Assembly (NCBI GenBank): GCA_963738305.1
Contig: CAVTVU010000006.1
Location: forward strand, 186,001-250,000
DNA length: 64,000 bases
Direction: 5' to 3'
Source of the DNA: JBBRHQ01 sp963738305
GTDB taxonomy: Bacteria; Actinomycetota; Thermoleophilia; Solirubrobacterales; 70-9
Shown one piece after another: positions 29,314 through 38,464 of this stretch. Below the pieces are notes generated by a model. That model saw nothing but the letters and a program-made list of their open reading frames with translations, made no database searches and was not told where the DNA came from. A program made the position numbers and the translations under genes. Every line of letters begins with the position of its first letter. Within the stretch, counting starts at the first letter, position 1.

Positions 29314-30962
29314 GCGGCCCGACGGCGGATGCCAGGACGATCGGTGTCTTCCCGGCGGACGCGCTTGCCCGACATCGGGCCCTGTTCGGCATCTTGGAGG
29401 AGGCATTTCCCGTCCGCTTCGAGGCGAGGCGCCCGAGCGAGCTGCGCGATCTGGATGCGGCGCTAGAGATCGGGGGCTCGGAGGAGGCTCGTGCCGTGGC
29501 CGAGGCCGGGATCATGGCGCTCTCGATGGTCGCCCCCGAGCCGGGCCCCGGGCCCCGGGCGGGCCTGCTGAACCTGTCCTCCTCCCTGGCCCTCGACTCC
29601 AGGCTTCGCGGAGCCGCGCTGTCGGATCGGCACCTCGGTGGCGGCGTGCCCTCCGGCCAGGCGCCGGACCCTCCCGCCCACCGGGAGGCCGTGCTCGCGA
29701 GCTTCGACGGACTGCCCTTCTGGACGCGGTCGGGCAGCTTCGATCAGGCCCTGCTCGCCCCACAGGAGCTGGAGGCCGGCGAGCCGCTCCGCCAGCGCCT
29801 CCAGGTCGGTCGCTGCGCAGCCCTGCTGCCCCTCGTCCACTTCCTCCGCGAGCTCACCGAGGAACGGCGCTGGCGCCCTCCCCCCGCCCGCGCCACCTTT
29901 CTCCTCGACGATCCCAACCTCCACTGGCCCTCCTACGGGTTCATCAAGCTCGACGAGCTCGTCGCCCACGCCCGCGAGCGCGAATATCACCTCGCGCTGG
30001 CGATGATTCCCCTCGACAGCTGGTTCGCCCATCCGAAGGCCGTCAGGGCCCTTTCCGACGGCGGCGGCGCGCTCTCGCTGTGCGTCCACGGGAACGACCA
30101 CAACGGGGGCGAGCTGGGGAGGCCGGCCACCGACGATCAGGCGGTCGAGCTCGCCGCCCAGGCGCTGAGCAGGATCGAGGCGTTCGAGCAGCGCTCCGGC
30201 ATCGGGGTGGACCGGATAATGGCGCCGCCCCACGAGGCCTGCTCGGAGCAGGCCGTCAGGGCACTGCTTCGTTGCGGCTTCGAGGCGATTTCGATGACCC
30301 GGCCGTTTCCGTGGGCATCGCTGGAGCCGCGACCCTGGCTCTCCCAGCCCGACGGCTCCGATCCACTGATCGGCTGGCGCCCGGCCGATTACATCGCCGG
30401 CGGCCTGCCGCTCCTGCTGCGCCATCCGTTGACGGGCCGCACGCCCACCGAGCTCAGGTTGCGGGCGTTCCTCGACCAGCCCCTGATCCTCTACGGGCAC
30501 CACGATGACCTCGAGGCCGGTCTCGGGGTGCTCTCCGAGGCGGCTGACGACGTGAATTCGCTTCAGCCGACCCGCTGGGGGTCGCTGGGCGAGATTGCCG
30601 CAGGCTCCTACGAGAGCCGCCAGGAGGGCGCGACCCTGCGGGTTCGCATGCTCACCCGCCGGGCGCGGGTCGAGATTCCCGCCGGCACCGAGCGCATGGT
30701 CATCGAGCTTTCCCCCTCCCACGACGAGCCGATCGCGGAGGGGGTGAGCGTCGCGGGACGCCCCCTGCCCTTGGAGGGCCGGGTGGCGGCCGAGCCGGTC
30801 GAGGTCGGCGCTTCCTCCACCGTCGAGGTTTGCCTCCGGCACGACCGCTGGATCGATTACCGCAGTGTTCAGACGAGGCGGTCCCGCCCCCTGGCGGTGG
30901 CCCGTCGGATGGCCGGAGAGGGACGGGACAGGATGCGTCCGCTGCTGGCCCGAGCCCGCTAG
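29310..30962 (+). CDS. Predicted polysaccharide deacetylase-superfamily protein
   Basis: 550 residues, intact. The middle has a NodB-like core: FLLDDPNLHWPSYGF (paired Asp at the metal site), SLCVHGNDHNGG (His pair), MAPPHEACSEQAV and LILYGHHDDLEAG near the end of the core. The first 200 residues and the last 100 are not recognised; the latter look like a beta-sandwich. There is no signal peptide, so it may act in the cytoplasm, unusual for a deacetylase. Its four-base overlap with the acyltransferase places it in the ACP operon, suggesting it trims or checks the same sugar (inference). Confidence 0.65.
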   Translation: MSGPTADARTIGVFPADALARHRALFGILEEAFPVRFEARRPSELRDLDAALEIGGSEEARAVAEAGIMALSMVAPEPGPGPRAGLLNLSSSLALDSRLRGAALSDRHLGGGVPSGQAPDPPAHREAVLASFDGLPFWTRSGSFDQALLAPQELEAGEPLRQRLQVGRCAALLPLVHFLRELTEERRWRPPPARATFLLDDPNLHWPSYGFIKLDELVAHAREREYHLALAMIPLDSWFAHPKAVRALSDGGGALSLCVHGNDHNGGELGRPATDDQAVELAAQALSRIEAFEQRSGIGVDRIMAPPHEACSEQAVRALLRCGFEAISMTRPFPWASLEPRPWLSQPDGSDPLIGWRPADYIAGGLPLLLRHPLTGRTPTELRLRAFLDQPLILYGHHDDLEAGLGVLSEAADDVNSLQPTRWGSLGEIAAGSYESRQEGATLRVRMLTRRARVEIPAGTERMVIELSPSHDEPIAEGVSVAGRPLPLEGRVAAEPVEVGASSTVEVCLRHDRWIDYRSVQTRRSRPLAVARRMAGEGRDRMRPLLARAR

Positions 30963-31933
30963 AGGCGCACCGGCGAGGTGGCGTGGCGGAGGATCCTCCG
31001 GGGCTCTCCGCTGCCGTCGGCCGGAACCGTGTAGACGTTGACGCCGTCGGAGTAGACCAGGGTGTCGACGTCGAGCCATTCGACCTGATCGTCGATGGAG
31101 CGGTGCTCGGCAACCGGGTGGTCTCTCAGCGTCGCCAGATCGAGCACCTTCAGCCTCCACCTGGTCTTGGAGCCGATCCGGCTCTTGAAGGCGATCTGCC
31201 TGCCGTCGGGCGAGAGCGAGGGGCACTCGACCCCGTCGCGGAGGACCTTCATGCTGCGACCTCGGACGCTCCCCTCGACCAGATAGTGATGTCCGCCGGT
31301 GGCGAGAGTCGCGTAGAAGCGGTCTGATTCCTTGGCGAAGGTGACCCCCCAGAAGTTGAAGTCCACCGCGTCGAAGGGCTTTCCGTCCTTCGTCACGTGG
31401 AACTGCTCGAGCTGGCCGAGCTGCTTGCCGCTCTGCATGTCGACGATCGTGGTCGTGGTCGAGAAGCCGCCGCTCGAGCCCAGATAGGCGTGGCCCGCCA
31501 CGAACACCGTCATCGCCCCGTAGCGCCCGTCACTGGAGACCCGTGCCCTGGAGGGGAGGCCGGTGAGCGCGAACTCGTGGACGGGCTGAAACGAGGAATC
31601 GAAGATCGTCGCCTGGTAGTCGACGCCGGAGGCGCCGATCGCCATGCAGAGCCCGCGCCCGTCGGCGTAGTAGACGCGCTCGCAGGCCAACTTGCTGCCG
31701 GGCGGGTGCTCCGGCCTGCCGTCCTTGACCAGGAAGACGCTCCCGTTGAGGCGGGGATCGGAGCTCTCGACGCCGCGCACCATCAGCCTGGCGCCGTCGA
31801 GGTTGCCGGCGTCGCCCTGGGGGCGAGCGTCGGTGCTCAGGTCCTGCGGCCCGGCGGCGATCACGTAGGCGGCGCCCGCCACGATGCAAACCACGGTGAT
31901 CACCACCAGCAGATTGCGGCGACGCCTATCCAA
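30959..31933 (-). CDS. Membrane-anchored beta-propeller (TolB/PD40-like) protein
   Basis: 324 residues from TTG 31933, which overlaps the MFS stop by 8 bases. One N-terminal membrane helix (NLLVVITVVCIVAGAAYVIA, about residues 7-26) leaves the rest outside. The body has beta-propeller blades such as ECPSLSPDGRQIAFKSRIGS and WRLKVLDLATLRDHPVAEHR, the PD40/WD40-like type. The 3' end overlaps the convergent deacetylase-like gene by four bases. Function unknown; it may be a scaffold or sensor at the membrane surface. Confidence 0.7.
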   Translation of the reverse strand: MDRRRRNLLVVITVVCIVAGAAYVIAAGPQDLSTDARPQGDAGNLDGARLMVRGVESSDPRLNGSVFLVKDGRPEHPPGSKLACERVYYADGRGLCMAIGASGVDYQATIFDSSFQPVHEFALTGLPSRARVSSDGRYGAMTVFVAGHAYLGSSGGFSTTTTIVDMQSGKQLGQLEQFHVTKDGKPFDAVDFNFWGVTFAKESDRFYATLATGGHHYLVEGSVRGRSMKVLRDGVECPSLSPDGRQIAFKSRIGSKTRWRLKVLDLATLRDHPVAEHRSIDDQVEWLDVDTLVYSDGVNVYTVPADGSGEPRRILRHATSPVRL

Positions 31934-33188
31934 CCGCGGGCTCCCGCTGGGTCCGGAACAGCAGTGGCGCTGCCATCGCCATCACGATCGCCAGCGCCAC
32001 CGCGTAGATCACGACCGCATCGTGCAGGCCGATCGTGTACCAGAGCGCCCCGAAGGCAAGCGAGGAGAGCAGCCGGCCCAGGCTCACGACGGTGATCAGG
32101 ATCCCGATCCCGCTCGCCTGAAGCTTCGCCGGGAGGACGGCGCCGGCGAGCGCGGTGATGACCCCGTCGGTGGCGGCGAAGTACGCACCCAGTGCGAAGA
32201 GGGAAAGAACCAGCTCGACGTATCCGAGGGATGGCAGGAGCAGAGAGCCGTAGACGAGGAAGAGTAGAGCGTGGCCACCCAGCAGCACGGGCACCCGCCC
32301 CACCCGGTCGGCGAGCTGCCCGACCGGTATCGCCAACAGCATGTAGACGACCGCCGTCACCACGTAGAGCAGGGGAAACACCGCGGGCTCGAAGTCGATC
32401 CGGCGCTGGAGGCCGACGTAGACGAGAGAGTCCGAGATGGTCGCCAGCGCCAGGCCGCCGGCGGCGATCAGCAGCAGCCCGAATCGCGGGTCGCGCACCA
32501 GCTTCAGGGCTGCCGGGAGCGACGGCTGGGCACTGTCGTCCGCGGGCGCTCTGGAGGGCTTCCCCTGAACGGCGAGAACCAGGACGGCCATCCCGAGCAG
32601 GCCGAAAAGCGTGCTGACGACGAAGACCGCGTCGAAGCGGGCCGGGGCGGCGAGCAGCACCCCGAAGGCAATCAGCGGGCCGAGCATCGCGCCGGCGCTG
32701 TCCATGGCGCGATGGACCCCAAACGCGGTCGCCAGACCGGCCTTCGTGCTGGAGAGGGAGATCAGCGCGTCCCTGGGCGCGGTGCGGATCCCCTTGCCGA
32801 TCCGGTCGACGGCGACGATCGCCCCGACCGCGCCGATCGAGCCGCTCGCCGCGACGAGCCCGACCTTGCACACGGCAGATAGGCCGTAGCCCGCCTCCAT
32901 CGTCTCCTTGTGCCGGCGCCAGCGGTCCGAGGCCAGGCCGGCGGCGACCTGCACCAGCGCCGCGGCGCCGCGGTAGGTCCCGTCGATCGCGCCGAGGACG
33001 AGCGGGCTCGCGCCCAAGGAGAAGACCAGGTAGAGCGGCAGCACCGTGGCCACCATCTCCGCCGAGACGTCGGTCAGCAGGCTGACCAGACCCAGCAGGA
33101 TCACGTTCCTCGAGACCTGTAGGCGCGTTGACCGGCCTGCCCAGAGGCGGGGCTTCAGCAGGGCTTTGGAGGCTTCGACCTGGTACAC
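31926..33188 (-). CDS. MFS transporter
   Basis: About 420 residues from GTG 33188, chosen because upstream in-frame codons run into the rmlD region and an AGGGA precedes this GTG. Twelve hydrophobic segments are visible; the loop 2-3 signature is GLASDRWRRHKETMEAGYG and the counterpart is GQLADRVGRVPVLLGGH. An Arg-rich loop VDRIGKGIRTAPRDALI is typical of a drug/sugar-efflux branch of the MFS. It lies at the end of an operon with acyltransferase-3, epimerase and rmlD, so the substrate may be an envelope precursor, but nothing in the sequence decides it. Confidence 0.8.
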   Translation of the reverse strand: MYQVEASKALLKPRLWAGRSTRLQVSRNVILLGLVSLLTDVSAEMVATVLPLYLVFSLGASPLVLGAIDGTYRGAAALVQVAAGLASDRWRRHKETMEAGYGLSAVCKVGLVAASGSIGAVGAIVAVDRIGKGIRTAPRDALISLSSTKAGLATAFGVHRAMDSAGAMLGPLIAFGVLLAAPARFDAVFVVSTLFGLLGMAVLVLAVQGKPSRAPADDSAQPSLPAALKLVRDPRFGLLLIAAGGLALATISDSLVYVGLQRRIDFEPAVFPLLYVVTAVVYMLLAIPVGQLADRVGRVPVLLGGHALLFLVYGSLLLPSLGYVELVLSLFALGAYFAATDGVITALAGAVLPAKLQASGIGILITVVSLGRLLSSLAFGALWYTIGLHDAVVIYAVALAIVMAMAAPLLFRTQREPAVG

Positions 33189-33285
33189 GGGGCTTCCCTG
33201 ATTGAACGGTCCGCCTAGTCCGTTTCTCGCACCCTCCTCACCGTGAAGGAGAGCTGGACGGTGTCGAAGGCCGGCGGGTCTCGGC

Positions 33286-34169
33286 TCAGCGGCGGGCGGC
33301 CAGCTGGGCGAGGCCTGCCCGCTCCATATAGCCCTCGAGCTGTTCGCGCCATCCTGCGAGCGGGGCGAGGCCAAGCGCGTCGGCGCGGGGGCGAGAGAGC
33401 TCGCCGTTCAGCGGCCTGCGGGCCCCGCCTGGCGGGCGCTCGGTCCGGGTCTGCCTGACCTCCACCTCGACCCCCGCCAGCTCGACGATGGCCTCGGTGA
33501 ACTCGTGCCATGAGCAGGCCCCGGAGGCGGTCAGATGCAGGACCCCGCTCGCCTTCGCGTCGACCGCCTCGGCCAGGGCCGCGGCGAGCTCGGCCGTGCA
33601 GGTCGGGCTGAGGCGCTGGTCCGCCACCACCGCCAGCTCGCCCTGCTCTCGGGCCCGATCGAGCATCCGAGTGACGAAGTTGCCGCCCTTCGAGGCGCTG
33701 CCGCCACTCCCGTAGAGCCCCCCGTCCGGACCACGAGGGCCGCGGGAGCGTAGGCGAGGGCGGCATGCTCCCCGGCGAGCTTGGAGATCGCGTAGATGCT
33801 CTCCGGGCCTGGGGTGTCGTCCTCCCGGTAGGCCCGGTCGGCGGTGCCGTCGAAGACGTAGTTCGTGCTCAGGTGGACCAGCCTCACCCCGTGCTCGGCG
33901 CAGAGGTTCGCCATCCGCTTCACGGCGGTGGCGTTGACCGCGAACGATTGCGCCTCCTCGCGCTCGCAGACCTCGACGTTGTGGAAGGCGGCGCAGTTGT
34001 AGAGGACCTCGGGCCGGAACTCGGCGATCTCCCGCTCCAGCGCGGCGGCATCGGTGACGTCGAGCTCCTGACGGGTGCGCAGGCGCAGCTCGCACTCGGC
34101 CCCGAGCAGCAGCTCGAGGTCCGAGGCGAGCTGGCCGCCCCCTCCCGTGATCAGGGTGCGGCCGCTCAA
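33286..34169 (-). CDS. rmlD: dTDP-4-dehydrorhamnose reductase-like protein (one frameshift)
   Basis: SDR family. It begins MSGRTLITGGGGQLASDLEL (cofactor loop GGGGQLA), then ELDVTDAAALEREIAEFRPE, VLYNCAAFHNVEVCE, STNYVFDGTA and the YAISKLAGE catalytic Tyr-x-x-x-Lys. After a frameshift near 33700 it continues GNFVTRMLDRAREQGELAVV, DQRLSPTCTAELAAAL and GVLHLTASGACSWHEFTEAI, the RmlD C-terminal pattern. The corrected length of about 293 residues fits. Together with rmlC at 36.5 kb it suggests dTDP-rhamnose synthesis; rmlA and rmlB are not in this window. Confidence 0.82.
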
Positions 34170-35275
34170 AGCACCGAGCCGAACTGCTCGACGCGAGGCC
34201 GGACCTCGTTGAGCAGCTCGAGCCAGCGGATGTTGTAGTGCCGTGGGTCGGTCAGCTCAACCGTGTCGGAGGGGTCGATCCGGGCGAGCAGATCGGCGAC
34301 CGCATCGACCACCGAGCGACTCGGGATGAATCCGATCCTCCCGGCGAGCTTGGCGTTTGAGCACTCGTAGTTGCGGGTGAGCGGCGGCGCCGGCGCCTCA
34401 CTCAGGTCGACCGGGCTTCCCAGGATCTGCACCGATCCGGCGACCAGCATCGCCAGCTCGCGGATCTGGTAGTTGGAGTGCAAGACGTTGAAGATCTCGC
34501 CGCGGACCAGCTCCGCCGGCGCCTCCATCGCGGCGATCATGGCCTCCGCGCAGTCCCGCACGTCGACCAACGGCCGCCACATCCAGCCGCCCCCATGGAG
34601 CTGCAGACGCCCGTTGACCAGGGCGTCCTTGACGAAGGTGTTGACCACGAGGTCGAAGCGCATCCGGGGGCTGTGCCCGTAGACCGTCCCGTTGCGGAGG
34701 ATCGTCGGGCAGAGGCCGTCCCCGACCATTTCCAGGAGCTTCTCCTCGCCGTAGCGCTTCGAGGTCGCGTACGCCCCGCGCGGCTCGATCGCCGCGGTCT
34801 CGTCGTGCATGCCCGGCGGCATGCCGTCGTAGAGCGAGCAGGAGGACGCGAAGACCAGCCGCTCGATTCCGCGGTCCAGGCAGGCCTGCCCGAGAGTCTC
34901 GGTGGCGATCGCGTTCATCTGCCAGTTGGCCTCGGGGTCGTACTCGGCGGTCGGGTCGTTGGAGAGGCCGGCCAGGTGGATCACCGCGTCGACGCCGTCG
35001 AGGGAGGTGGCGGGCATGTCGCGCACGTCCGCCAGGACCAGCTCGATCCGCTCGATTACGTCGGCCAGCGGTTCCTCCCCCCAGTACATGCGGTCGAGGA
35101 CGCGGACCTCATAGCCACGCTCGAGGAGCCTGGGAACGAGAATCGACCCGATGTATCCGGCCCCGCCGGTGACCAAGACCGTCCCGCCCGGCTCGGGCGG
35201 CTCATCGGGCAGTCCGTTGGAGCGGGTGACCCTGCCGGGCAGCCGTCCGTTCTGCGCTCGCGGATTCTCGCTCAT
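34166..35275 (-). CDS. NAD-dependent sugar epimerase/dehydratase (extended SDR)
   Basis: 369 residues, intact. NAD loop VLVTGGAGYIGSILVPRLLE, then LVLADVRDM, VIHLAGLSNDP, VFASSCSLYDG (catalytic Ser) and AYATSKRYGEEKLLE (Tyr-x-x-x-Lys), and TVYGHSPRMRFDLVVNTFVK for substrate binding. It has about 30 extra residues before the Rossmann start. ATGA overlaps join it to acyltransferase-3 (upstream) and rmlD (downstream). The nucleotide-sugar substrate cannot be assigned from sequence. Confidence 0.85.
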   Translation of the reverse strand: MSENPRAQNGRLPGRVTRSNGLPDEPPEPGGTVLVTGGAGYIGSILVPRLLERGYEVRVLDRMYWGEEPLADVIERIELVLADVRDMPATSLDGVDAVIHLAGLSNDPTAEYDPEANWQMNAIATETLGQACLDRGIERLVFASSCSLYDGMPPGMHDETAAIEPRGAYATSKRYGEEKLLEMVGDGLCPTILRNGTVYGHSPRMRFDLVVNTFVKDALVNGRLQLHGGGWMWRPLVDVRDCAEAMIAAMEAPAELVRGEIFNVLHSNYQIRELAMLVAGSVQILGSPVDLSEAPAPPLTRNYECSNAKLAGRIGFIPSRSVVDAVADLLARIDPSDTVELTDPRHYNIRWLELLNEVRPRVEQFGSVL

Positions 35276-36450
35276 GTCTGGACCTCCATCAGGGCTTTCT
35301 CGGGCTCGGTTTGGTGCTGCCCACTAACAACGGCTCGGGGAGCCTCACTCTTGCTCGCCCCCGAACGGGCCTTTCTTCCGGACAAGCGGTGCTTCAGGAC
35401 CAGCGCCCGCTTCTCGAGGCCGTGCCAGGAGGCGAAGGCGAGCAGGTAGGTGACCGGGAGGGCGATCGCGGCCACGGCGAGGGGACTCGGGAGTGAACCC
35501 GCCCAGAGCCAGACGATCGTCTGCTGCACCGGGAAGGCGAGCAGGTAGATCCCGTAGGAGAGATCGCCGGGCCTGGTCAGTCGGCGCAGGCCGTCAGGGG
35601 TCCTGTAGGCGGCGACCAGCACCAGGTAGGGGATCGAGATCAGCAGCACCGGCCGCTCGGCCGGCGTTCCCAGCGAGAGGACCAGCGCTCCAAGTGCGAG
35701 CGCTGCGAGGTCGAAGCGCAGCGGGATCCTCGAGCGGCAGCGGTAGAGCAGGGCCGCCATGAAGAAAAGGGCCACGAAATGGGCGGTGAGGCCGTCCGAC
35801 CCTCGCAGGAAATCCAGCCCCGATCCGATCACCGGCAGATCGGTCACTCCGGCGGGCGCCACCGAGAGCAGGAAGAACCCGCCGGCGACCAGTGCCACCG
35901 ACCCGGTGAGGAGCCCGGCGAGCCCAATCAGGGCGAGTATCACGTAGGCCTCGGCCTCGATCGGGAGGGTCCAGAGAGAGCGGTTGACTGATCGATCGGG
36001 GTTCGACTCGAATACACCTGGGAGGTCGAGGGCGACGTGGTGGGCGACCCCCGCTGTGCCGACGGCCACGACGTTGTCGGTCACGTACTCGGGCGTGGCA
36101 GCGGCGCCTGTGTATTCGGAGGTCGTCCGGGTCGTGACCAGCGGCCCGAGCAGAAAGGCGCTGACCATCACCGTGACGATCAGCGCCGGCATGATCCGCA
36201 GCCCGCGCCGCACGAAGAAGCTGCGAAGGCCCGGGCGCCTCCACCAGCTCATCGCGATCAGGAATCCGCTGATCGCGAAGAAGATCTCGACCCCGAGCGT
36301 GCCCAGGGGCCAGTGCCCGATCAGGGGTTCGGCCCTTCCGGTGACCACGAAGGAGTGGGAGAGCAGGACCGCCGTCGCCGCCCCGAGCCTGAGAACGTCG
36401 AAGTTGTTCTCGCGCCCCTCCGAATGGGCTTCGAGAGTCGCAGCGCTCAT
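35272..36450 (-). CDS. Acyltransferase family 3 (OafA/YrhL-like) membrane protein
   Basis: About 392 residues from ATG 36450; the longer start at 36534 would overlap the divergent rmlC start and is less likely. It begins FDVLRLGAATAVLLSHSFVV, where the His is the conserved acceptor-site residue, then GVEIFFAISGFLIAMSWWRR and FFVRRGLRIMPALIVTVMVS, the family's signature. About 10 helices. These enzymes O-acylate glycans using an acyl donor from the cytoplasm. The divergent gap 36451-36532 must hold both promoters. Confidence 0.85.
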   Translation of the reverse strand: MSAATLEAHSEGRENNFDVLRLGAATAVLLSHSFVVTGRAEPLIGHWPLGTLGVEIFFAISGFLIAMSWWRRPGLRSFFVRRGLRIMPALIVTVMVSAFLLGPLVTTRTTSEYTGAAATPEYVTDNVVAVGTAGVAHHVALDLPGVFESNPDRSVNRSLWTLPIEAEAYVILALIGLAGLLTGSVALVAGGFFLLSVAPAGVTDLPVIGSGLDFLRGSDGLTAHFVALFFMAALLYRCRSRIPLRFDLAALALGALVLSLGTPAERPVLLISIPYLVLVAAYRTPDGLRRLTRPGDLSYGIYLLAFPVQQTIVWLWAGSLPSPLAVAAIALPVTYLLAFASWHGLEKRALVLKHRLSGRKARSGASKSEAPRAVVSGQHQTEPEKALMEVQT

Positions 36451-36532
36451 CTGCAAAAGTGAACGCCGTGCTCGCTCCCCAACTTCCGGGTACGGCAAAA
36501 GTCGCCGCCCCCCAGGGACGTTAGATCCGCTC

Positions 36533-37087
36533 ATGGAACGACTCGAAAGCCGAATCGACGGACCGGCGCTGGTGCGCCCAAAGGTGCACGGCGACCATCG
36601 GGGGTTCTTCCACGAGACCTACCGGCGCAACGTGTTCGCGGAGTTCGGAGTCGGCGAGGAGTTCGTGCAGGACAACCACTCCCGGTCGGGCCACGGCATT
36701 GTCCGCGGCATGCACTTCCAGGTCGGGGACGGCATGGCCAAGCTGGTCCGCTGCGCACGGGGGGCGATCCTCGACGTCGTCGTCGACCTGAGGCGTGGAT
36801 CCCCGAGCTTCGGCGAATGGGAGGGCTTCACCCTCAACGACGAGAACCTGCACATGCTCTACGTGCCGGTCGGCTTCGCTCACGGGTTCTGCGTGACCAG
36901 CGAGATCGCCGACGTGATGTACAAGTGCTCGGGCTACTACGATGAGTCGATCGAGCGGGGAATCGCCTACAACGACCCCGAGGTGGGGGTCGAGTGGCCG
37001 GGGGGGATCGAGCTGATCCCCTCGGAGCGTGACGCGGGCGCACCGCGCCTGAGTGAGATCGCCGCCGAGCTTCCCTTCGAGTACTGA
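36533..37087 (+). CDS. rmlC: dTDP-4-dehydrorhamnose 3,5-epimerase
   Basis: 184 residues, a cupin of RmlC type: ALVRPKVHGDHRGFFHETYR, FVQDNHSRSGHGIVRGMHFQ (catalytic His region), KLVRCARGAILDVVVDLRRG, MLYVPVGFAHGFCVTSE and MYKCSGYYDESIERGIAYND. All are close to the RmlC consensus and the length is standard. The start ATG 36533 lies 82 bp from the divergent acyltransferase. TTAGAT ends six bases before the ATG, so a leaderless transcript is possible. It is convergent with the FAD enzyme, 6 bp gap. Confidence 0.9.
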   Translation: MERLESRIDGPALVRPKVHGDHRGFFHETYRRNVFAEFGVGEEFVQDNHSRSGHGIVRGMHFQVGDGMAKLVRCARGAILDVVVDLRRGSPSFGEWEGFTLNDENLHMLYVPVGFAHGFCVTSEIADVMYKCSGYYDESIERGIAYNDPEVGVEWPGGIELIPSERDAGAPRLSEIAAELPFEY

Positions 37088-37093
37088 GCGGCC

Positions 37094-38464
37094 CTAGACC
37101 GCGAGGCGCTCGACCGCGGGAGCGGGGGCCGGTGAGCCGGGAAGCTCCAGCCGCTCGCCGACCTCGGCCGCGACCCGCTCGGCGAACCCGATCACCGAGT
37201 CGCCGTTGAGGAGCTCCGGGTAGATCTGGGCGTTGGAGGCCAGCGCGAGGCCCTCGACACCCGGCCAGACCGGCGCGATGCGGCTCCAGGGGCCGCTGTG
37301 GAGCCCGTGGACGGGCTCCACCAACTTGGCGCGCTGCACGGTCCAGTCGACGACCTCGTCGCGGCTGAAGCCCGGAGAGAGGCGCCCGAGGTAGTCGGTG
37401 AAGCGTCGGTACACCGACTCGTCGTCCTCCCGCTGCTCCGGAGCGTCGGGGTCACAGTACTTGGGCAGGTAGACGAGCCGGAGGCCGTCGGTGTGCTCGG
37501 TCCCGAGCGCGTGCGAGGTCTCGATCGCGCTGGTAATCGGCGTCTCCTCGGTGATGTTGACGGCGTAGTAGGGCAGCAGCGAGCGGCGGACCTTGATGAT
37601 CACGCTGACCACTCCCAACCAGCGCTCCGGGTAGTGGACGAGCAGGCCGCCGAGGTGCTCCGGCAGCAGGTAGCGAAGCGCCGGGGGCTGCAGCGTCGCA
37701 ATCGTCAGGTCAAAGGGCAGCGACTCGCCGTCGAGCTGGACTCCGGTGACCGAGCCGTCGTCGCCGATCGTCAGGCCCTGCACCGGGGCGCCGGTCAGCG
37801 CTTCCACCTCCAGGTCCTCGGCCCTCCCCGCCATCGCGTCGATCAATCGCTGGTGCCCGCCGACGATGTGTCCCATCTCCTCGGCGCCCCCGGCCTTGCC
37901 GCTGCGAGCCCCCGACATCCGCCGCGTGCGCGCCCACAGGTAGGTAGCGGGCAGCTCCGACCACTCGCCGTCGAAGCGCGAGTTGAGGAGTGGCCGCCAG
38001 ATGCGCTCGAGCACCTGCTGACCGCAGTGGCGGCGCAGCCAGGCCTCCAGCGGGAGGTTCTCCAGCGCGTCGTAGCCTCGTCGCAGCTGGCACTGGGCGA
38101 CGAACCAGCCGAGCCGGGCCCGGCCGGCCGGGCTCAGCGGCTCGAAGGTGAGCAGGTCCCGCAGGCCGTTGAAGTCGTGCATCCGGCCGTCGGCGAAGAA
38201 GCCGGCCCCGACGGGTCGGAAGCGCACCTCTCCACCGAGGCCGAGCTCTTCGGCCATCGCGAGCATGCGTGAATCGGCCGGGGTGATCACGTGGTAGAAG
38301 CGGTCCACCCTGTGGCCCCCGAAGTCCATCGTGCCGGCCAGGCCGCCGAGCTCCGGGCCGCGCTCGATCACCGTGACCTTCGCGCCGGCCTGAGCCAGGC
38401 GCAGGGCCAGCGAGGTGCCGAGGATCCCACCTCCGACGATTCCGACTCGCGGCGTCATGCTCAT
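37094..38464 (-). CDS. FAD-dependent amine oxidase/UDP-galactopyranose mutase-like protein
   Basis: 456 residues. The N-terminal FAD loop is VGIVGGGILGTSLALRLAQA, then VIERGPELGGLAGTMDFGG and HRVDRFYHVITPADSRML, resembling protoporphyrinogen-oxidase and amine-oxidase-like enzymes of polysaccharide clusters. The C-terminal FAD piece is GVEGLALASNAQIYPELLNG. ATGA overlap with the upstream glycosyltransferase indicates coupling. Family members near GT2 genes often oxidise or isomerise sugar or lipid intermediates; the true substrate is unknown. Confidence 0.8.
   Translation of the reverse strand: MSMTPRVGIVGGGILGTSLALRLAQAGAKVTVIERGPELGGLAGTMDFGGHRVDRFYHVITPADSRMLAMAEELGLGGEVRFRPVGAGFFADGRMHDFNGLRDLLTFEPLSPAGRARLGWFVAQCQLRRGYDALENLPLEAWLRRHCGQQVLERIWRPLLNSRFDGEWSELPATYLWARTRRMSGARSGKAGGAEEMGHIVGGHQRLIDAMAGRAEDLEVEALTGAPVQGLTIGDDGSVTGVQLDGESLPFDLTIATLQPPALRYLLPEHLGGLLVHYPERWLGVVSVIIKVRRSLLPYYAVNITEETPITSAIETSHALGTEHTDGLRLVYLPKYCDPDAPEQREDDESVYRRFTDYLGRLSPGFSRDEVVDWTVQRAKLVEPVHGLHSGPWSRIAPVWPGVEGLALASNAQIYPELLNGDSVIGFAERVAAEVGERLELPGSPAPAPAVERLAV

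Noticed and set aside
35272..36534. Longer start (36534) for the acyltransferase-3 gene
   Set aside because: It would overlap the divergent rmlC start codon and leave no promoter space; ATG 36450 begins just before the conserved core.
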